A DNA stretch of 64,000 nucleotides from Sphingobacteriaceae bacterium (GCA_947480015.1 CANKBS010000002.1:177886-241885); one strand, 5' to 3'. Counted from the stretch's first letter, positions 18,902 to 28,372 are shown. Translations and numbers: made by a program. The notes: generated by a model from the sequence alone, not told the origin.

Positions 18902-19254
18902 GCCCCTGAAGCGAAAGGCTTGCAGAAATTAAACGTGGCCTTTCTGCTTTAGGGGGCTACCACGGTGAAGGTTCGTGCAATTAAGTTTAACGATTTTTAA
19001 ATGAAAGTTTAAATGCTAAAATTTCTAAGACCATTAAAGAAAGTTATAGTGCACGGATTTCTGCGCCATGGGATGTGGCGGGTTTAGTTCTTTTTGCAGC
19101 CTGTCTCTTTTGGCTGCAGGACATCAAGGCTGTGCCTTGATGGGCCAGCTAGTGTGTTGATGCGCAGCGGAGTCCGATAGCTATCGGACCAGAGCAGCCC
19201 GGTCCCAATCAGGCTTCCGGAAAAAAAGAAGAGCCTGATTGGGAGGCGCCCAAA
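18902..19254 (+). repeat. Multi-hairpin dispersed element, copy B
   Basis: Same order as copy A: H1 at 18902-18958, GCGCCATGGGATG, H3, then H2 ending GGCGCCCAAAA. The H3 stem here is GCAGCC / GGCTGC around TGTCTCTTT, where copy A has GCCGC / GCGGC, so both arms changed together. Copy B also carries an extra ACATCAAGGC / GCCTTGATGG hairpin and a perfect 18-bp palindrome GTCCGATAGCTATCGGAC at 19172-19189. Confidence 0.85.
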
Positions 19255-19391
19255 ACATGAATTAAGCCAGAATGATCGGTAGCAGGGCCCCAACTAGTAA
19301 AACAACATCAAAAACCAATCCATCAACAATTGCTATCAATTATAGCATTTTTTCGGAATGCGGATTTTAAGAATTAATTTTATGGACAGAG

Positions 19392-20783
19392 ATGTTTGCG
19401 ATTATTGACATAGAAACCTGCGGGGGGAAATTTGAATTCCGAAAGGGAAGAATTACAGAAATTTGTATTTTAAAACACGATGGTTTGGCGGTGATAGAAA
19501 AATTCACGTCCCTGATTAATCCTGAATGTACTATTTCGAATTTCTTTTCGGGTCTTACCGGTATTACCAACGAGATGGTGGCTGATGCCCCGCGTTTTCA
19601 CGAGATTGCGCCAAAAATTTTAGAAATGACCGAGGGTTGTATTTTTGTGGCGCACAATGTGGGTTTTGATTATGGTTTTATTAAAGAGGAATTTAATTCG
19701 CTTGGCTATAAATACAAACGCGACACGCTGTGTACCGTTAGATTGAGTCGTAAACTTATACCGGACCGGATTTCTTATAGTCTGGGACATTTGTGTGCTT
19801 CTTTAGGCATTGAGATTGTTGGCCGGCACCGGGCCGAGGGCGATGCGGTGGCTACTGCTCAATTGTTTGATCTGCTTATTCAGTTAAAAACCCAGCATCC
19901 CCAATACAAAAACATGGGCGTGGAAGATATTATGACCCGCCGTGTAGATAAAATAAAAGGCTATATCTTAAACAAACTGCCCGAAGCCTGTGGGGTGTAT
20001 TATTTTTTAAATAAGAGCGGCGAGATCATTTACATTGGCAAAAGCAATAACATGTACAGTCGCGCCCAGAGCCATTTTAACGCCGATACGCCAAAGGGTA
20101 AAAAAATGCTGAACGATTTATACAATGTTGATTTTGTGTTAACCGGAAGTGAGTTAATAGCCTTGTTGCTGGAGTCGGAAGAGATTAAAAAACACAAACC
20201 CAAATATAACCGCATGCGCAAGTCGGAGGAGTTTACGCATTGTATTGACACCTTTAAAGATAAACTGGGCATTATTAATTATAAGATCGTGCCCTTTGAT
20301 GAAAGTGGAAATGCCCTGCTGGCCTTTACTAAATACGCTTCGGCCCGCGACCGCATTGAACAGTGGATAGATGACCATGAACTTTGTTTGCGTTATTGCC
20401 ATTTAACGTCGGAGGAAGCCATTTGTTTTAATCATCAGATCAAAAAGTGCAATGGCATTTGTGCCGAATTGGAAGCCGTAGAAGACTATAATAAAAGAGC
20501 CAAAAAAATCTTAGAGCAGTATCGCTTTAAAGATAAGGACTTCGCTATTTTAGGAAAAGGAAGAAGCGCCGGAGAGAACTCGGTGGTGTTGGTTGAGAAT
20601 TCGCATTACGTGGGCTTTGGTTATTACGATAGTTACGAAGCCATTAATTCGCCCGAACAAATTAGGGGCTTTGTAAGCCGCAAGTCTTATTACCCCGATT
20701 GTGATGACCTGGTGCGGTTTTTTGTGAAACAAGGGAAGGGGAAGGTGATAAAGTTGGATGTGAAAGGCAGAGAGGTGTTTTAG
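19392..20783 (+). CDS. DnaQ-type 3'-5' exonuclease fused to a GIY-YIG (UvrC-like) nuclease
   Basis: 463 residues. The N-terminal DEDDh exonuclease (about 1-165) has FAIIDIET, AHNVGFDYGF and HRAEGDA in order, so the catalytic acids and histidine are present. The next part (about 195-275) is a GIY-YIG nuclease domain (GVYYFLNKSGEIIYIGKSNNMYSRAQSHF) as in UvrC and Cho. The remaining 190 residues contain a CxxxxCNGIC-type region resembling the cysteine region after the UvrC nuclease domain. Proteins of this architecture exist as stand-alone genes in Bacteroidota and other phyla and are presumed to act in DNA repair or proofreading. It is isolated between repeat-rich DNA and the next operon. Confidence 0.9.
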   Translation: MFAIIDIETCGGKFEFRKGRITEICILKHDGLAVIEKFTSLINPECTISNFFSGLTGITNEMVADAPRFHEIAPKILEMTEGCIFVAHNVGFDYGFIKEEFNSLGYKYKRDTLCTVRLSRKLIPDRISYSLGHLCASLGIEIVGRHRAEGDAVATAQLFDLLIQLKTQHPQYKNMGVEDIMTRRVDKIKGYILNKLPEACGVYYFLNKSGEIIYIGKSNNMYSRAQSHFNADTPKGKKMLNDLYNVDFVLTGSELIALLLESEEIKKHKPKYNRMRKSEEFTHCIDTFKDKLGIINYKIVPFDESGNALLAFTKYASARDRIEQWIDDHELCLRYCHLTSEEAICFNHQIKKCNGICAELEAVEDYNKRAKKILEQYRFKDKDFAILGKGRSAGENSVVLVENSHYVGFGYYDSYEAINSPEQIRGFVSRKSYYPDCDDLVRFFVKQGKGKVIKLDVKGREVF

Positions 20784-21017
20784 TTTTTGTGGTTTTGAGT
20801 CGTTATGTAGATTTTTAGTAACCTCATATCTAAAAAGAACTAAGTCTAAAGCTGATGCTTAGAGATGATAATTAGAGTTTAAATTCTTTCTAAATGGAAC
20901 AAACAAATCACCACCAACTAATTCCAATATTATTATTTTCGTTTGAAAATGCGGTGATATAACTCCAATAAGTTAAATCTGAAAATTTTATGGTATTTTT
21001 AACCTGATTAAATCACG

Positions 21018-22463
21018 ATGACCGAACTTACTCAGCAAAAAAAGATAAGCAGCATTCAAATTACACTCCTATTAGTGCTTGTTTACTTTGTTGTTTTCTT
21101 AAAAATTGACACTTATCCTATTCGTTGGTGGGACGAATCGATGTTTGCCGTTAACACTTATGAAATGATGCATAACGGTAATTACTTCTCCCTTTATTAC
21201 GAAGGAATTCCTGATCTAGTGAATACAAAACCACCATTGACAATTTGGGTTCAGTTAGTTTTTGTAAAACTTATTGGTTATAATGAATTGGCCATTCGTT
21301 TACCTTCAGCGATTGCTGCTGCTATGACAATTATTTTTCTATTCGTTTTTATGTTCAAAAGGTTTAATCCTTTTATGGCGTGGTTGAGCGCATTAATTCT
21401 ATTAACGTCGCCAGGTTTTATTGGTTTTCACACAGCCCGAACAGGGGACTCAGATTCTCTTTTATCCCTGTTTTTGCTACTAGGGAATATTTATTTTTTA
21501 AAATACATTTTAGATGATAATAAACGATTTATTTTCTTGTTTTTCCTGTTCATCACACTTGGATTTGTCACTAAAATGTATGCTGCTCTGTTATTTATAC
21601 CGGCCTATTTAGTAATTCTGATTAAAACAAAGAAGTTGAAAGAGTTTTTATCCAATCGCTTTTTTTTGTTAGGCATAGTATTTTTTGTGACTTTGAGTGC
21701 AGGTGTTTTATACCTAAGAGAGTTGGGAACACCGGGTTACTTAAAGGAAATATTCTTTAAGGATGCCGGACGAATATTTAAGGTGGTGGAAGACCATAAA
21801 CAAACTTGGGAGTTTTATACTGATTTCCTAATCCTTTCAAGATTTTCATTTTGGTTCATTCCTTTTTTAATTGGTGTGATTTTTATTTTAATGGACAAAG
21901 AGAGGATTAAGACTAACATATTTCAATACATGTTATTTATGATCATTTCTTACATGATAATTATTTCGTTTTCAGTTACTAAACTTTTTTGGTATGATAT
22001 GCCCTTATACCCCTATTTGGCAGTAATATCAGCGTATTGCCTGTATGTCATCTTTGAAAAATTTCATACGCCCGATTTTCAAGGAAGTAAGTTGATTATT
22101 ATTTCTCTTATTTTGTTTAGTTACCCTTATTGGATCATGTTTAGAAAGTCTGAGGCGAATACAATGGCTAATGGGGAGAAGAGAAACGAAATAAAAGAAA
22201 AGTTCCTGTTCTTAAAAAGCCTGGAAAATAAGGATGTAAATGGTATCAAGGTTTATAATACAAGTTGGAACGGGTCATTATTATTCTACAAATATAAATT
22301 TGCCGATGCCGGTCAAAAAATTGAAATTACTAAGACTGCTGATTTTAAGAGTGGTGATAAAGTTTTGGTATCTGAGGATAGTCTCATTTCGGTGATTAAA
22401 GCAAAGTATAATTATACTTTATTAGAAAAAAACAACGAAGCGAAACTCCTTCAAATCCAATAG
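21018..22463 (+). CDS. ArnT/PMT-like membrane glycosyltransferase (copy 2)
   Basis: 481 residues with about ten to twelve hydrophobic helices. Family motifs are the acidic first-loop RWWDESMFAVNTYEMM, the TKPPLTIWVQ block and YNELAIRLPSAIAAA. It should transfer a lipid-carried sugar at the outer face of the inner membrane. It converges on the GH16 gene at 22466, with only 2 bases between the stops. The first copy of this protein family (12952) is instead downstream of, and coupled to, its GH16 partner. The substrate is unknown. Confidence 0.85.
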   Translation: MTELTQQKKISSIQITLLLVLVYFVVFLKIDTYPIRWWDESMFAVNTYEMMHNGNYFSLYYEGIPDLVNTKPPLTIWVQLVFVKLIGYNELAIRLPSAIAAAMTIIFLFVFMFKRFNPFMAWLSALILLTSPGFIGFHTARTGDSDSLLSLFLLLGNIYFLKYILDDNKRFIFLFFLFITLGFVTKMYAALLFIPAYLVILIKTKKLKEFLSNRFFLLGIVFFVTLSAGVLYLRELGTPGYLKEIFFKDAGRIFKVVEDHKQTWEFYTDFLILSRFSFWFIPFLIGVIFILMDKERIKTNIFQYMLFMIISYMIIISFSVTKLFWYDMPLYPYLAVISAYCLYVIFEKFHTPDFQGSKLIIISLILFSYPYWIMFRKSEANTMANGEKRNEIKEKFLFLKSLENKDVNGIKVYNTSWNGSLLFYKYKFADAGQKIEITKTADFKSGDKVLVSEDSLISVIKAKYNYTLLEKNNEAKLLQIQ

Positions 22464-22465
22464 GA

Positions 22466-23752
22466 TTAATTAAAGACAACTTTTCTAAAGTAATATTTCC
22501 CAGAACAATTAATTTTCAGAATATAAATTCCTTTTTTTTGATCTTGCATTTCAATTGTAAAAACACCATTAGTGTTAACCGAATTTACAGGCATGAGTTC
22601 ACCCATTAGATTGAGCACTTCAACATTATCTATTGACGATTCTAACATTTCGTTACTAACCTGAAAACTATGGCTAAATGGATTCGGATAAACATTAAAA
22701 TTGGGTGTGGTTAGAATAGAGTTTTTATGCGCTTTAGGAACCTCTTCAAAAACCCTTACATAGTCTATCAAAAAATCTTGAGGCAATGCCCCCGAGTCTC
22801 CTGCACGGTCTTTTAAAACCGCCGTATTAATAATAACATTCATTCTATTGTCAGAACTTGGAAAGGGATAAAAAATGGTATAAAACTTGGAAGGACTCAT
22901 TTGCTCACAACTTTTTATGGGATTTGCGTAAGTGAAAAGTGAGTTATTTGTTAAGGGAGAACTAGTTTCCCAAAGCCTGTAAACTTCTCGTAGCACTTTA
23001 CCATCCAGAAACCAGACTATTTTATTTTCATTCCATTCAACTGCATATGTATGAAAGTCAGCAGAAAGATCTGTATCGTAACTTCTTGTAAAACCATAAT
23101 CGCATTGATTGTCTTCTGGAATGCTACAATCGTAAACTTTATGATATGTTGTAATAACATGCCCTGCATCAACTGCTGGATCGGAAGTAGCTGAGGCGTT
23201 GGTGAATTCAAAAATATCAATTTCCTGACCACAATGACCATAAAGCCAAAAGGCAGGAAAGAGACCATTCAACTGTGGTATCTTGCAACGAATTTCAAAC
23301 TTACCAAATGTAAAATCGAATTTACTATAAACCATTCCCGAAGTGAAGTTAAATGGAATATTATCAGTACCCATCTCCGGAGAACGTAAACCAGGATCAT
23401 TGATAGTTTTTAAATCCAGATAACCGTTTTTCACCGAAACGTTTTTATCATCATAATATTCCCTTTCCCATCCAGTACCCGATGTCTTACTGTGCAGTGA
23501 TCTACTCCAAGGGTAATAACTTTGCCATTTTAAATTATTTAGTGCTATGCTATCAAAAGTATCTTCAAATACAAGTTTATAGTATGTCGCAGCGCAATTG
23601 ATTGTATCGGGAGATTTATAACCATTCACCGTGTAAGCGCAGCCATTCCACAATAAATTTGAGGGATTTATTTGAGAGATCATTTTTAACTGTCCTATAA
23701 AAAATGAGGCAATTAAAAAACCTAGTATAAGATTAATGTCCCTGTGCTTCAT
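22466..23752 (-). CDS. Secreted GH16 hydrolase with type IX secretion sorting tail (copy 2)
   Basis: GH16 domain (about 40-340) with the catalytic ExDxxE motif as EIDIFE at about residues 177-182 and the usual flanks FGKFEIRCKIPQLNGLFPAFWLYG and FLIDYVRVFEE. The last 75 residues form a Por/T9SS C-terminal sorting domain: NFNVYPNPFSHSF, then GELMPVNS, ending in KGIYILKINCSGKYYFRKVVFN-type strands, so the enzyme is exported by type IX secretion and probably surface-attached or released. I place the start at 23752 (MKHRDINLILGFLIASFF) since it gives the better signal peptide. It overlaps the end of the upstream barrel-protein gene by 20 bases, so translation is coupled. Confidence 0.88.
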   Translation of the reverse strand: MKHRDINLILGFLIASFFIGQLKMISQINPSNLLWNGCAYTVNGYKSPDTINCAATYYKLVFEDTFDSIALNNLKWQSYYPWSRSLHSKTSGTGWEREYYDDKNVSVKNGYLDLKTINDPGLRSPEMGTDNIPFNFTSGMVYSKFDFTFGKFEIRCKIPQLNGLFPAFWLYGHCGQEIDIFEFTNASATSDPAVDAGHVITTYHKVYDCSIPEDNQCDYGFTRSYDTDLSADFHTYAVEWNENKIVWFLDGKVLREVYRLWETSSPLTNNSLFTYANPIKSCEQMSPSKFYTIFYPFPSSDNRMNVIINTAVLKDRAGDSGALPQDFLIDYVRVFEEVPKAHKNSILTTPNFNVYPNPFSHSFQVSNEMLESSIDNVEVLNLMGELMPVNSVNTNGVFTIEMQDQKKGIYILKINCSGKYYFRKVVFN

Positions 23753-24587
23753 TTTTTGTAGTGAAATAATATATAATCCCAATTTTTAAGCCAAGGCTGC
23801 TAAATGAATAGTACTGCTTCAATTGCTCCTTGGCGGCATAATTGGAGTAACTGCCATTCGTCACTGTGTATTGATCAACAAAATGAATATGCTGCTGGCC
23901 AGGAAGGAGCGTTTCTACCATATTCGTGCCGTTAATTGAGTATTTTGTAACATCGCCATATTTTGGAGACCATGACTGAACAATAATTAAGGCTTCGCCA
24001 TAAAAGCTGATCTTCTCACTAATCTTGTGTGTAAAGCCAATCCCTGAATAAGCCCCTAAAGAAAATCCCTTGAAGTACTTCCATTCGGAAACTGTAGTGT
24101 TATGTGACTGTTCATCAATGTAAATATTTGTTAAATTAGCCTGCCCAGCTAGTCTAAATGCTGCTCCGATTTTTACAAACATCTTATTTCTTCCTTCTCC
24201 AAGTGCAATGCGAATACCGGGCATAAACCGAAGCATGTTCGCTTTTATTTTTATTTGTTGACTAAAACTTGTGTCTTTAGTGTAATTACCATCAAAAGAT
24301 TGACTCTGTGAATAAGATAGACCTAATTCAAAACTAAAATTCGGCTTATATAAATATCCGGTTGTAGCACTCAAATTTAAACCGCTACCAAAAGACCCTT
24401 TTACAAGAGTATTTGAAGCTTGGCTATTATTGATATTTATATTAGAAGTTATGTTCTGATTTGCAAGACCTAAGTTATAACCAAAATCGAAAGTTGAATA
24501 AATTTTTTGGGGAATTACTTTAAATGCTAAATGAAAAAAAATAACGAAAAAGATTCCTATTGGATAAAAATTGGCTGATCTTATCAT
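23733..24587 (-). CDS. Outer-membrane beta-barrel-like protein upstream of GH16 copy 2
   Basis: About 284 residues from the ATG at 24587, chosen because the 24 residues upstream make the N-terminus unlike a signal peptide, while MIRSANFYPIGIFFVIFFHLAF fits one. The rest shows alternating amphipathic strands ending in aromatic residues (STFDFGYNLGL; LSATTGYLYKPNFSFELGLSYS; FSLGAYSGIGFTHKISEKISFYGEALI; SSLGLKIGIIYYF), as in an eight-stranded barrel. No family assigned. The overlap with the GH16 gene suggests the two act together at the surface. Confidence 0.7.
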   Translation of the reverse strand: MIRSANFYPIGIFFVIFFHLAFKVIPQKIYSTFDFGYNLGLANQNITSNININNSQASNTLVKGSFGSGLNLSATTGYLYKPNFSFELGLSYSQSQSFDGNYTKDTSFSQQIKIKANMLRFMPGIRIALGEGRNKMFVKIGAAFRLAGQANLTNIYIDEQSHNTTVSEWKYFKGFSLGAYSGIGFTHKISEKISFYGEALIIVQSWSPKYGDVTKYSINGTNMVETLLPGQQHIHFVDQYTVTNGSYSNYAAKEQLKQYYSFSSLGLKIGIIYYFTTKNEAQGH

Positions 24588-24679
24588 ATTACTAGTAAAA
24601 ATACAAAAAAACGACAACACCCTTAAGAAAATAAGCCTTAGGCCATTGTAAAACAACATAGGTTTTCATTTGAAAGAAT

Positions 24680-25069
24680 TTACCGAAACATAGCAATAAG
24701 TTCTTCTGTTACGCGCTTTGGGCGTTTGGTGGAGGCATCCAATAAGATCCAGGTGGTTTTTATTTTGGCGAGTATGGCGTTTGTTTCTGCATCTTTAATC
24801 TCTACAAAACGAATGGATCGCGGACCTTCACTCGCGCCTATCCAGGTGTGAGCAATGAGTTTACTGTTTAAATAGGCAGCTTTAAGGTAATCGATTTCGT
24901 GGCGTGACACGACCCAACTATAATTTTTTTGCATGTCGGCTGTAGCCAGACTATCCCAATGGGTGATGGCAGCTTGTTGCACCCAAAGTAGGTATACCAC
25001 ATTGTTAACATGACCCAAAAGATCGATGTCACTTTGATTTATTTGTATGGGATAGTGGAAAGTTTTCAC
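24680..25069 (-). CDS. Acyl-CoA thioesterase of the 4-hydroxybenzoyl-CoA (YbgC/FadM) type
   Basis: 129 residues, a single hot-dog domain. The family motif is clear near the start: SDIDLLGHVNNVVYLLWVQQA, with the catalytic-type aspartate and GHVNN. Further matches are VVSRHEIDYLKAAYLNS and SIRFVEIKDAETNAILAKIKTTWILLD. It should hydrolyse acyl-CoA thioesters in the cytoplasm; the natural substrate cannot be read. It is first in a minus-strand run with the barrel protein and GH16 genes, 92 bases upstream of the barrel protein start, so the operon link is uncertain. Confidence 0.88.
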   Translation of the reverse strand: MKTFHYPIQINQSDIDLLGHVNNVVYLLWVQQAAITHWDSLATADMQKNYSWVVSRHEIDYLKAAYLNSKLIAHTWIGASEGPRSIRFVEIKDAETNAILAKIKTTWILLDASTKRPKRVTEELIAMFR

Positions 25070-25267
25070 GCTTGAATTTAGGTATTTCTGTTTGAATAGC
25101 CTTTATTTTATGCAAAGCCCTTCATGTACTTGCAGTGTCATGTAAAACTCAAAGCAGCGTGCTCTTAAATCTAAATTATTTAGTTTATTAAGAATGGCCT
25201 GTTCTTAACATTCCTCTAAATCGATTTAAACAAGGCCTTTGTTGGCTATTTTAGTCTTGTAAAATTT

Positions 25268-25885
25268 ATGAAACTTCGACCTTCCTTTTTGAAAGGTGTG
25301 TTCACCTTATTCTTGCTAGTGACGCTTGTTGGCAAAAGTAGTGCACAGGTCGATCAGTTTGTGTTTGAAAACGCAGCCGTGGGATTGAACACTACCGATT
25401 TGAAAATTTTAAATGAGGCTCAAATTAAATTTGATCAGGAATCGTTTAACGAAGCCTTGGTATTATTTGAGAGCATTTCCGACAGGAGGCAAATTTATGA
25501 CGAAAACAATGTTTTAAAACGTAATCCCTTTGTAAAAGATTCCACGCTTTCTAACATCAGTTTTGATGCCAACAGTTTTTCGCGGGAGATAGGTGATGTG
25601 AAAAAACCCGACTTATTTTATAAAGTACAAATAGGTGCTTATCTGTTTTCTGAAAACTTCAACTATAATAATATCATGGGTTTTCCAAAAATTATCAGAC
25701 AAACCGATAAGGATTATATTACCCGATTTACCATGGGCAATTTTAACTCGTATAATGAAGCTATGGTTTTATTAAATAAGGTACATGCCAATAATTTAAA
25801 AGGCGCCTTTATTACTGCGGTGTATCAAGGTGAACGCAAATTGTTGTATCAGTTGGTAGAAGAGAAGATTATTGTGAAGGAATAA
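25268..25885 (+). CDS. Secreted protein with SPOR-like domain
   Basis: 205 residues. A signal peptide (about 1-27, ending GKSSAQ) is followed by a region with no family I know (about 28-110) and a SPOR-like domain (about 117-200), seen as FYKVQIGAYLFSENFNYNN, DYITRFTMGNFNSYNEAMVLLNKVHANNLKGAFITAV and a final strand. SPOR domains bind denuded peptidoglycan, so a periplasmic, cell-wall-associated role is likely. The gene stands alone on its strand and is followed by a hairpin terminator shared with the convergent persulfide dioxygenase gene. Confidence 0.78.
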   Translation: MKLRPSFLKGVFTLFLLVTLVGKSSAQVDQFVFENAAVGLNTTDLKILNEAQIKFDQESFNEALVLFESISDRRQIYDENNVLKRNPFVKDSTLSNISFDANSFSREIGDVKKPDLFYKVQIGAYLFSENFNYNNIMGFPKIIRQTDKDYITRFTMGNFNSYNEAMVLLNKVHANNLKGAFITAVYQGERKLLYQLVEEKIIVKE

Positions 25886-25956
25886 TAAAGGCCGGATCAA
25901 AAACAGAGAGGCCAAAACCCTTTGATTTTTATTTCTGTTCATTAAAACCAATTAAA

Positions 25957-25986
25957 AAACCGTTTTAAATTTCTTCAAAACGGTTT
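25957..25986. terminator. Bidirectional hairpin terminator
   Basis: Perfect 10-bp stem AAACCGTTTT / AAAACGGTTT with a 10-base loop, between two convergent genes, with A/T-rich flanks on both sides. Confidence 0.7.
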
Positions 25987-26014
25987 CAATAAAATTTAAT
26001 TTTTTGTCTCTTAC

Positions 26015-27433
26015 TTACAACAAAGAGGTTGGTACAACGTAATTAGTCAATTTAAATTTTTTGCTTTCTTTAATGGCATTAAAACCTCCTATCACATTAA
26101 TAAAATTGCGGTAACCACGGGCCTGCATAATAGAGATGAAGGTCATAGAACGATACCCACTTACACAATTCACATAATACGTTTTATTCGCATTTATTTT
26201 TGTCATGCTGCTGTTTATAAAATCGAGTGGCGCATTTAATGCACTCAACACATGTTCACTTTCAAACTCGCTGAGTTTACGCACATCTAAAATATGTACT
26301 TCTTCCAGTCGCATGCTTTGAGCCAATTCAACGGCGGTCACCGAACTGATGGTATCGGTTTCTTTGTTGTTATCGAGCCAGGTGTTAAACCCGCCTTCTA
26401 AATAACCCAACACATTATCGTAACCCACACGAGCCAAACGGGTAATCACTTCCTCTTCCCTGCCCTGTTCACACACCAGTAAAATATCATGTTCAATATT
26501 TGGAATGAGTGTGCCAACCCAGGTTGCAAAATTACCATCTATGCCAATGTTGATGGAATTAGGAATAAATCCCGCCGAAAAACTCGTCGCATCACGCGCA
26601 TCAATGATCACGGCTTCTGTTTCGTTGGCAGCAGTTTCAAAGGATTCGGCACTCAGGGCATTTTTACCGCGGCGCAAAACATCATCCAAACTAATGGTGC
26701 CTTTTATATTTAAGAGTACGTTTTGCGGAAAATAGGCCGGTGGTGGAACCAGACCATTTAAAATTTCATCAATAAAACGTTGTTTACTCATATCGGGATC
26801 AAGCGCATAATTCACTTCTTTTTGATGACCGAGTGTATCTGTTTTTTCCTTGCTCATTTTTTTACCACAAGCCGAACCGGCACCGTGATTGGGATACACA
26901 ATCAAATCATCGCTCAGCGGCATGATACGGTTGCGCAGAGAATCGAATAAATGAGCCGCTAATATTTCTTGGGTTAATTCGGCCACCACGTGCTGGGCTA
27001 AATCGGGACGACCCACATCGCCAATAAACAAGGTATCTCCCGAAATAATACCGTGTTCTTTTCCGTTTTCATCGATGAGCAAATAGGTGGTACTTTCCAT
27101 GGTATGACCGGGCGTGTGAATCACCTTCACTTTATAATCGCCCACTGTAAACACCTGTTCGTCTTTTGCAACCAATGCCTCATAGCAGGGTTTAGCCGTG
27201 GGACCAAAAACAATTTGTGCCCCTGTTTTTTTCGCAAGATCTAAATGTCCACTCACAAAATCGGTATGAAAATGAGTTTCGAAAACATATTTCATTTTAG
27301 CACCATCGCGCTGAGCCCGGTTTATATATGATTCAACATCCCTCAGCGGATCAAAGATAGCAGCCTCACCTTTACTTTCGATGTAGTATGCTGCGTGCGC
27401 TATGCAGCCGGTATAAATTTGTTCTACTTTCAT
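26015..27433 (-). CDS. Persulfide dioxygenase-rhodanese fusion (MBL fold plus two rhodanese domains)
   Basis: 472 residues. The N-terminal metallo-beta-lactamase domain (about 1-245) is of the ETHE1/CstB type, with metal ligands in THFHTDFVSGH (H54, H56, D58, H63), TPGHTMEST and SGDTLFIGDVGRPDL. Two rhodanese domains follow. The first (about 265-355) has the loop CEQGRE; the second (about 365-465) has the active-site-type loop CVSGYRS. This is the architecture of CstB-like enzymes that oxidise persulfides to sulfite and then transfer sulfur. It is divergent from a Crp/Fnr gene and sits at the head of a sulfur island. Its promoter carries the same operator as two other promoters of that island. 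Confidence 0.92.
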   Translation of the reverse strand: MKVEQIYTGCIAHAAYYIESKGEAAIFDPLRDVESYINRAQRDGAKMKYVFETHFHTDFVSGHLDLAKKTGAQIVFGPTAKPCYEALVAKDEQVFTVGDYKVKVIHTPGHTMESTTYLLIDENGKEHGIISGDTLFIGDVGRPDLAQHVVAELTQEILAAHLFDSLRNRIMPLSDDLIVYPNHGAGSACGKKMSKEKTDTLGHQKEVNYALDPDMSKQRFIDEILNGLVPPPAYFPQNVLLNIKGTISLDDVLRRGKNALSAESFETAANETEAVIIDARDATSFSAGFIPNSINIGIDGNFATWVGTLIPNIEHDILLVCEQGREEEVITRLARVGYDNVLGYLEGGFNTWLDNNKETDTISSVTAVELAQSMRLEEVHILDVRKLSEFESEHVLSALNAPLDFINSSMTKINANKTYYVNCVSGYRSMTFISIMQARGYRNFINVIGGFNAIKESKKFKLTNYVVPTSLL

Positions 27434-27533
27434 AACAGGTCGTTTAATATGAATTAATTCCTTTGAAACTATATGACAAACTATTTTTTTGCGGTCGTTT
27501 CTAATTGTGTTTGTTACTCAAGAAAATGTGTAA

Positions 27534-27541
27534 CAAATTTC
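27534..27541 (-). promoter_or_regulatory. Putative -7 element (GAAATTTG) of the persulfide dioxygenase gene
   Basis: Read on the minus strand it matches seven of the eight positions of TAnnTTTG (counting the two n as free). It is exactly 22 bases downstream of the AACAAAAGTTCC operator, the same distance as at the two other island promoters. Confidence 0.55.
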
Positions 27542-27563
27542 AAAAAAAAGATCCGCCTCATTC

Positions 27564-27575
27564 GGAACTTTTGTT
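27564..27575 (-). promoter_or_regulatory. Putative Crp/Fnr-type operator AACAAAAGTTCC
   Basis: Minus-strand match to the AACAAAWGTTCC motif also found at 28381-28392 and 29299-29310. Here it faces the persulfide dioxygenase gene. Confidence 0.6.
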
Positions 27576-27670
27576 ACTTATTAGCATGATTTTTATCATC
27601 TTTACAACTGACACTTATTCGCTTTGAAAGGAATAATAAGCCAAGGCGGCAGGATTGAAAACAATAGTTG

Positions 27671-27678
27671 TAAATTTG
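27671..27678 (+). promoter_or_regulatory. Putative -7 element TAAATTTG of the Crp/Fnr regulator gene
   Basis: Exact TAnnTTTG match 50 bases before the start. No AACAAAWGTTCC motif lies 22 bases upstream of it, unlike the three other promoters of the island. Confidence 0.5.
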
Positions 27679-27728
27679 TACCGACCTGTGTAAGACATGC
27701 AGAGGTCTGGAAAATTTTTATATAAACG

Positions 27729-28346
27729 ATGATAAAAGAAAATATACTATTTAGTGATGCGGCCTTAAATGCCGAAATTGAAAAACACGGACGGGTGCGC
27801 TCATTAAAGAAAGATGAGGTTTTAGTAAAACCCGGCGATGGTATTTTATTTGTACCCATTGTATTAAAAGGAAGTTTGCGCATCATTCGTCAGGATGAAG
27901 AAGGACAGGAAGTTTTTTTATACCATTTGTATCCGGGACAAACCTGCGCCATGTCGCTTACCTGCTGCCAATCGGGTAAAACAAGCATGATTAAAGCCAT
28001 TGTGGAGGAAGATGCGGAGATATTGCAGGTGCCTGTAAATTTAATGGAGGAATGGTATAAATATCCCGAATGGAAGGCTTATATCAGTAACAATTATACC
28101 AATCGTTTTGCTGAGTTGATGCAGGTAATTGATTTGATTGCCTTTAGTAATATGGATAAACAGTTACTACATTATTTGGAAGAACGTTGCAAAGCCTTAA
28201 ACACCAAAGTACTTGATATTACCCATCAACAAATTGCCGATGAGCTGCATGCCCACCGCGAAGTCATTAGTCGTTTGTTACGTACCATGGAGCAAAAAAA
28301 ATTAGTGAAGCTGGGCAGAAACAGCATTGAGCTCTTAAACAAATAG
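27729..28346 (+). CDS. Crp/Fnr-family transcriptional regulator with clustered cysteines
   Basis: 205 residues. An N-terminal cyclic-nucleotide-binding-type beta-barrel (about 10-115) and a C-terminal winged helix-turn-helix (about 155-200; ITHQQIADELHAHREVISRLLRTMEQ). The barrel lacks the residues needed for cAMP. It does carry the cysteine cluster C73, C79, C80 (TCAMSLTCC), plus C154 before the DNA-binding domain. Crp-family proteins with such cysteines beside persulfide genes are candidates for thiol or persulfide sensing. It is divergent from the persulfide dioxygenase gene and directly upstream of the DUF2892 gene. A common operator in three island promoters fits this protein as the activator, by inference. 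Confidence 0.88.
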   Translation: MIKENILFSDAALNAEIEKHGRVRSLKKDEVLVKPGDGILFVPIVLKGSLRIIRQDEEGQEVFLYHLYPGQTCAMSLTCCQSGKTSMIKAIVEEDAEILQVPVNLMEEWYKYPEWKAYISNNYTNRFAELMQVIDLIAFSNMDKQLLHYLEERCKALNTKVLDITHQQIADELHAHREVISRLLRTMEQKKLVKLGRNSIELLNK

Positions 28347-28372
28347 CAGAACGGTGTTAATTTTCATCGCTT

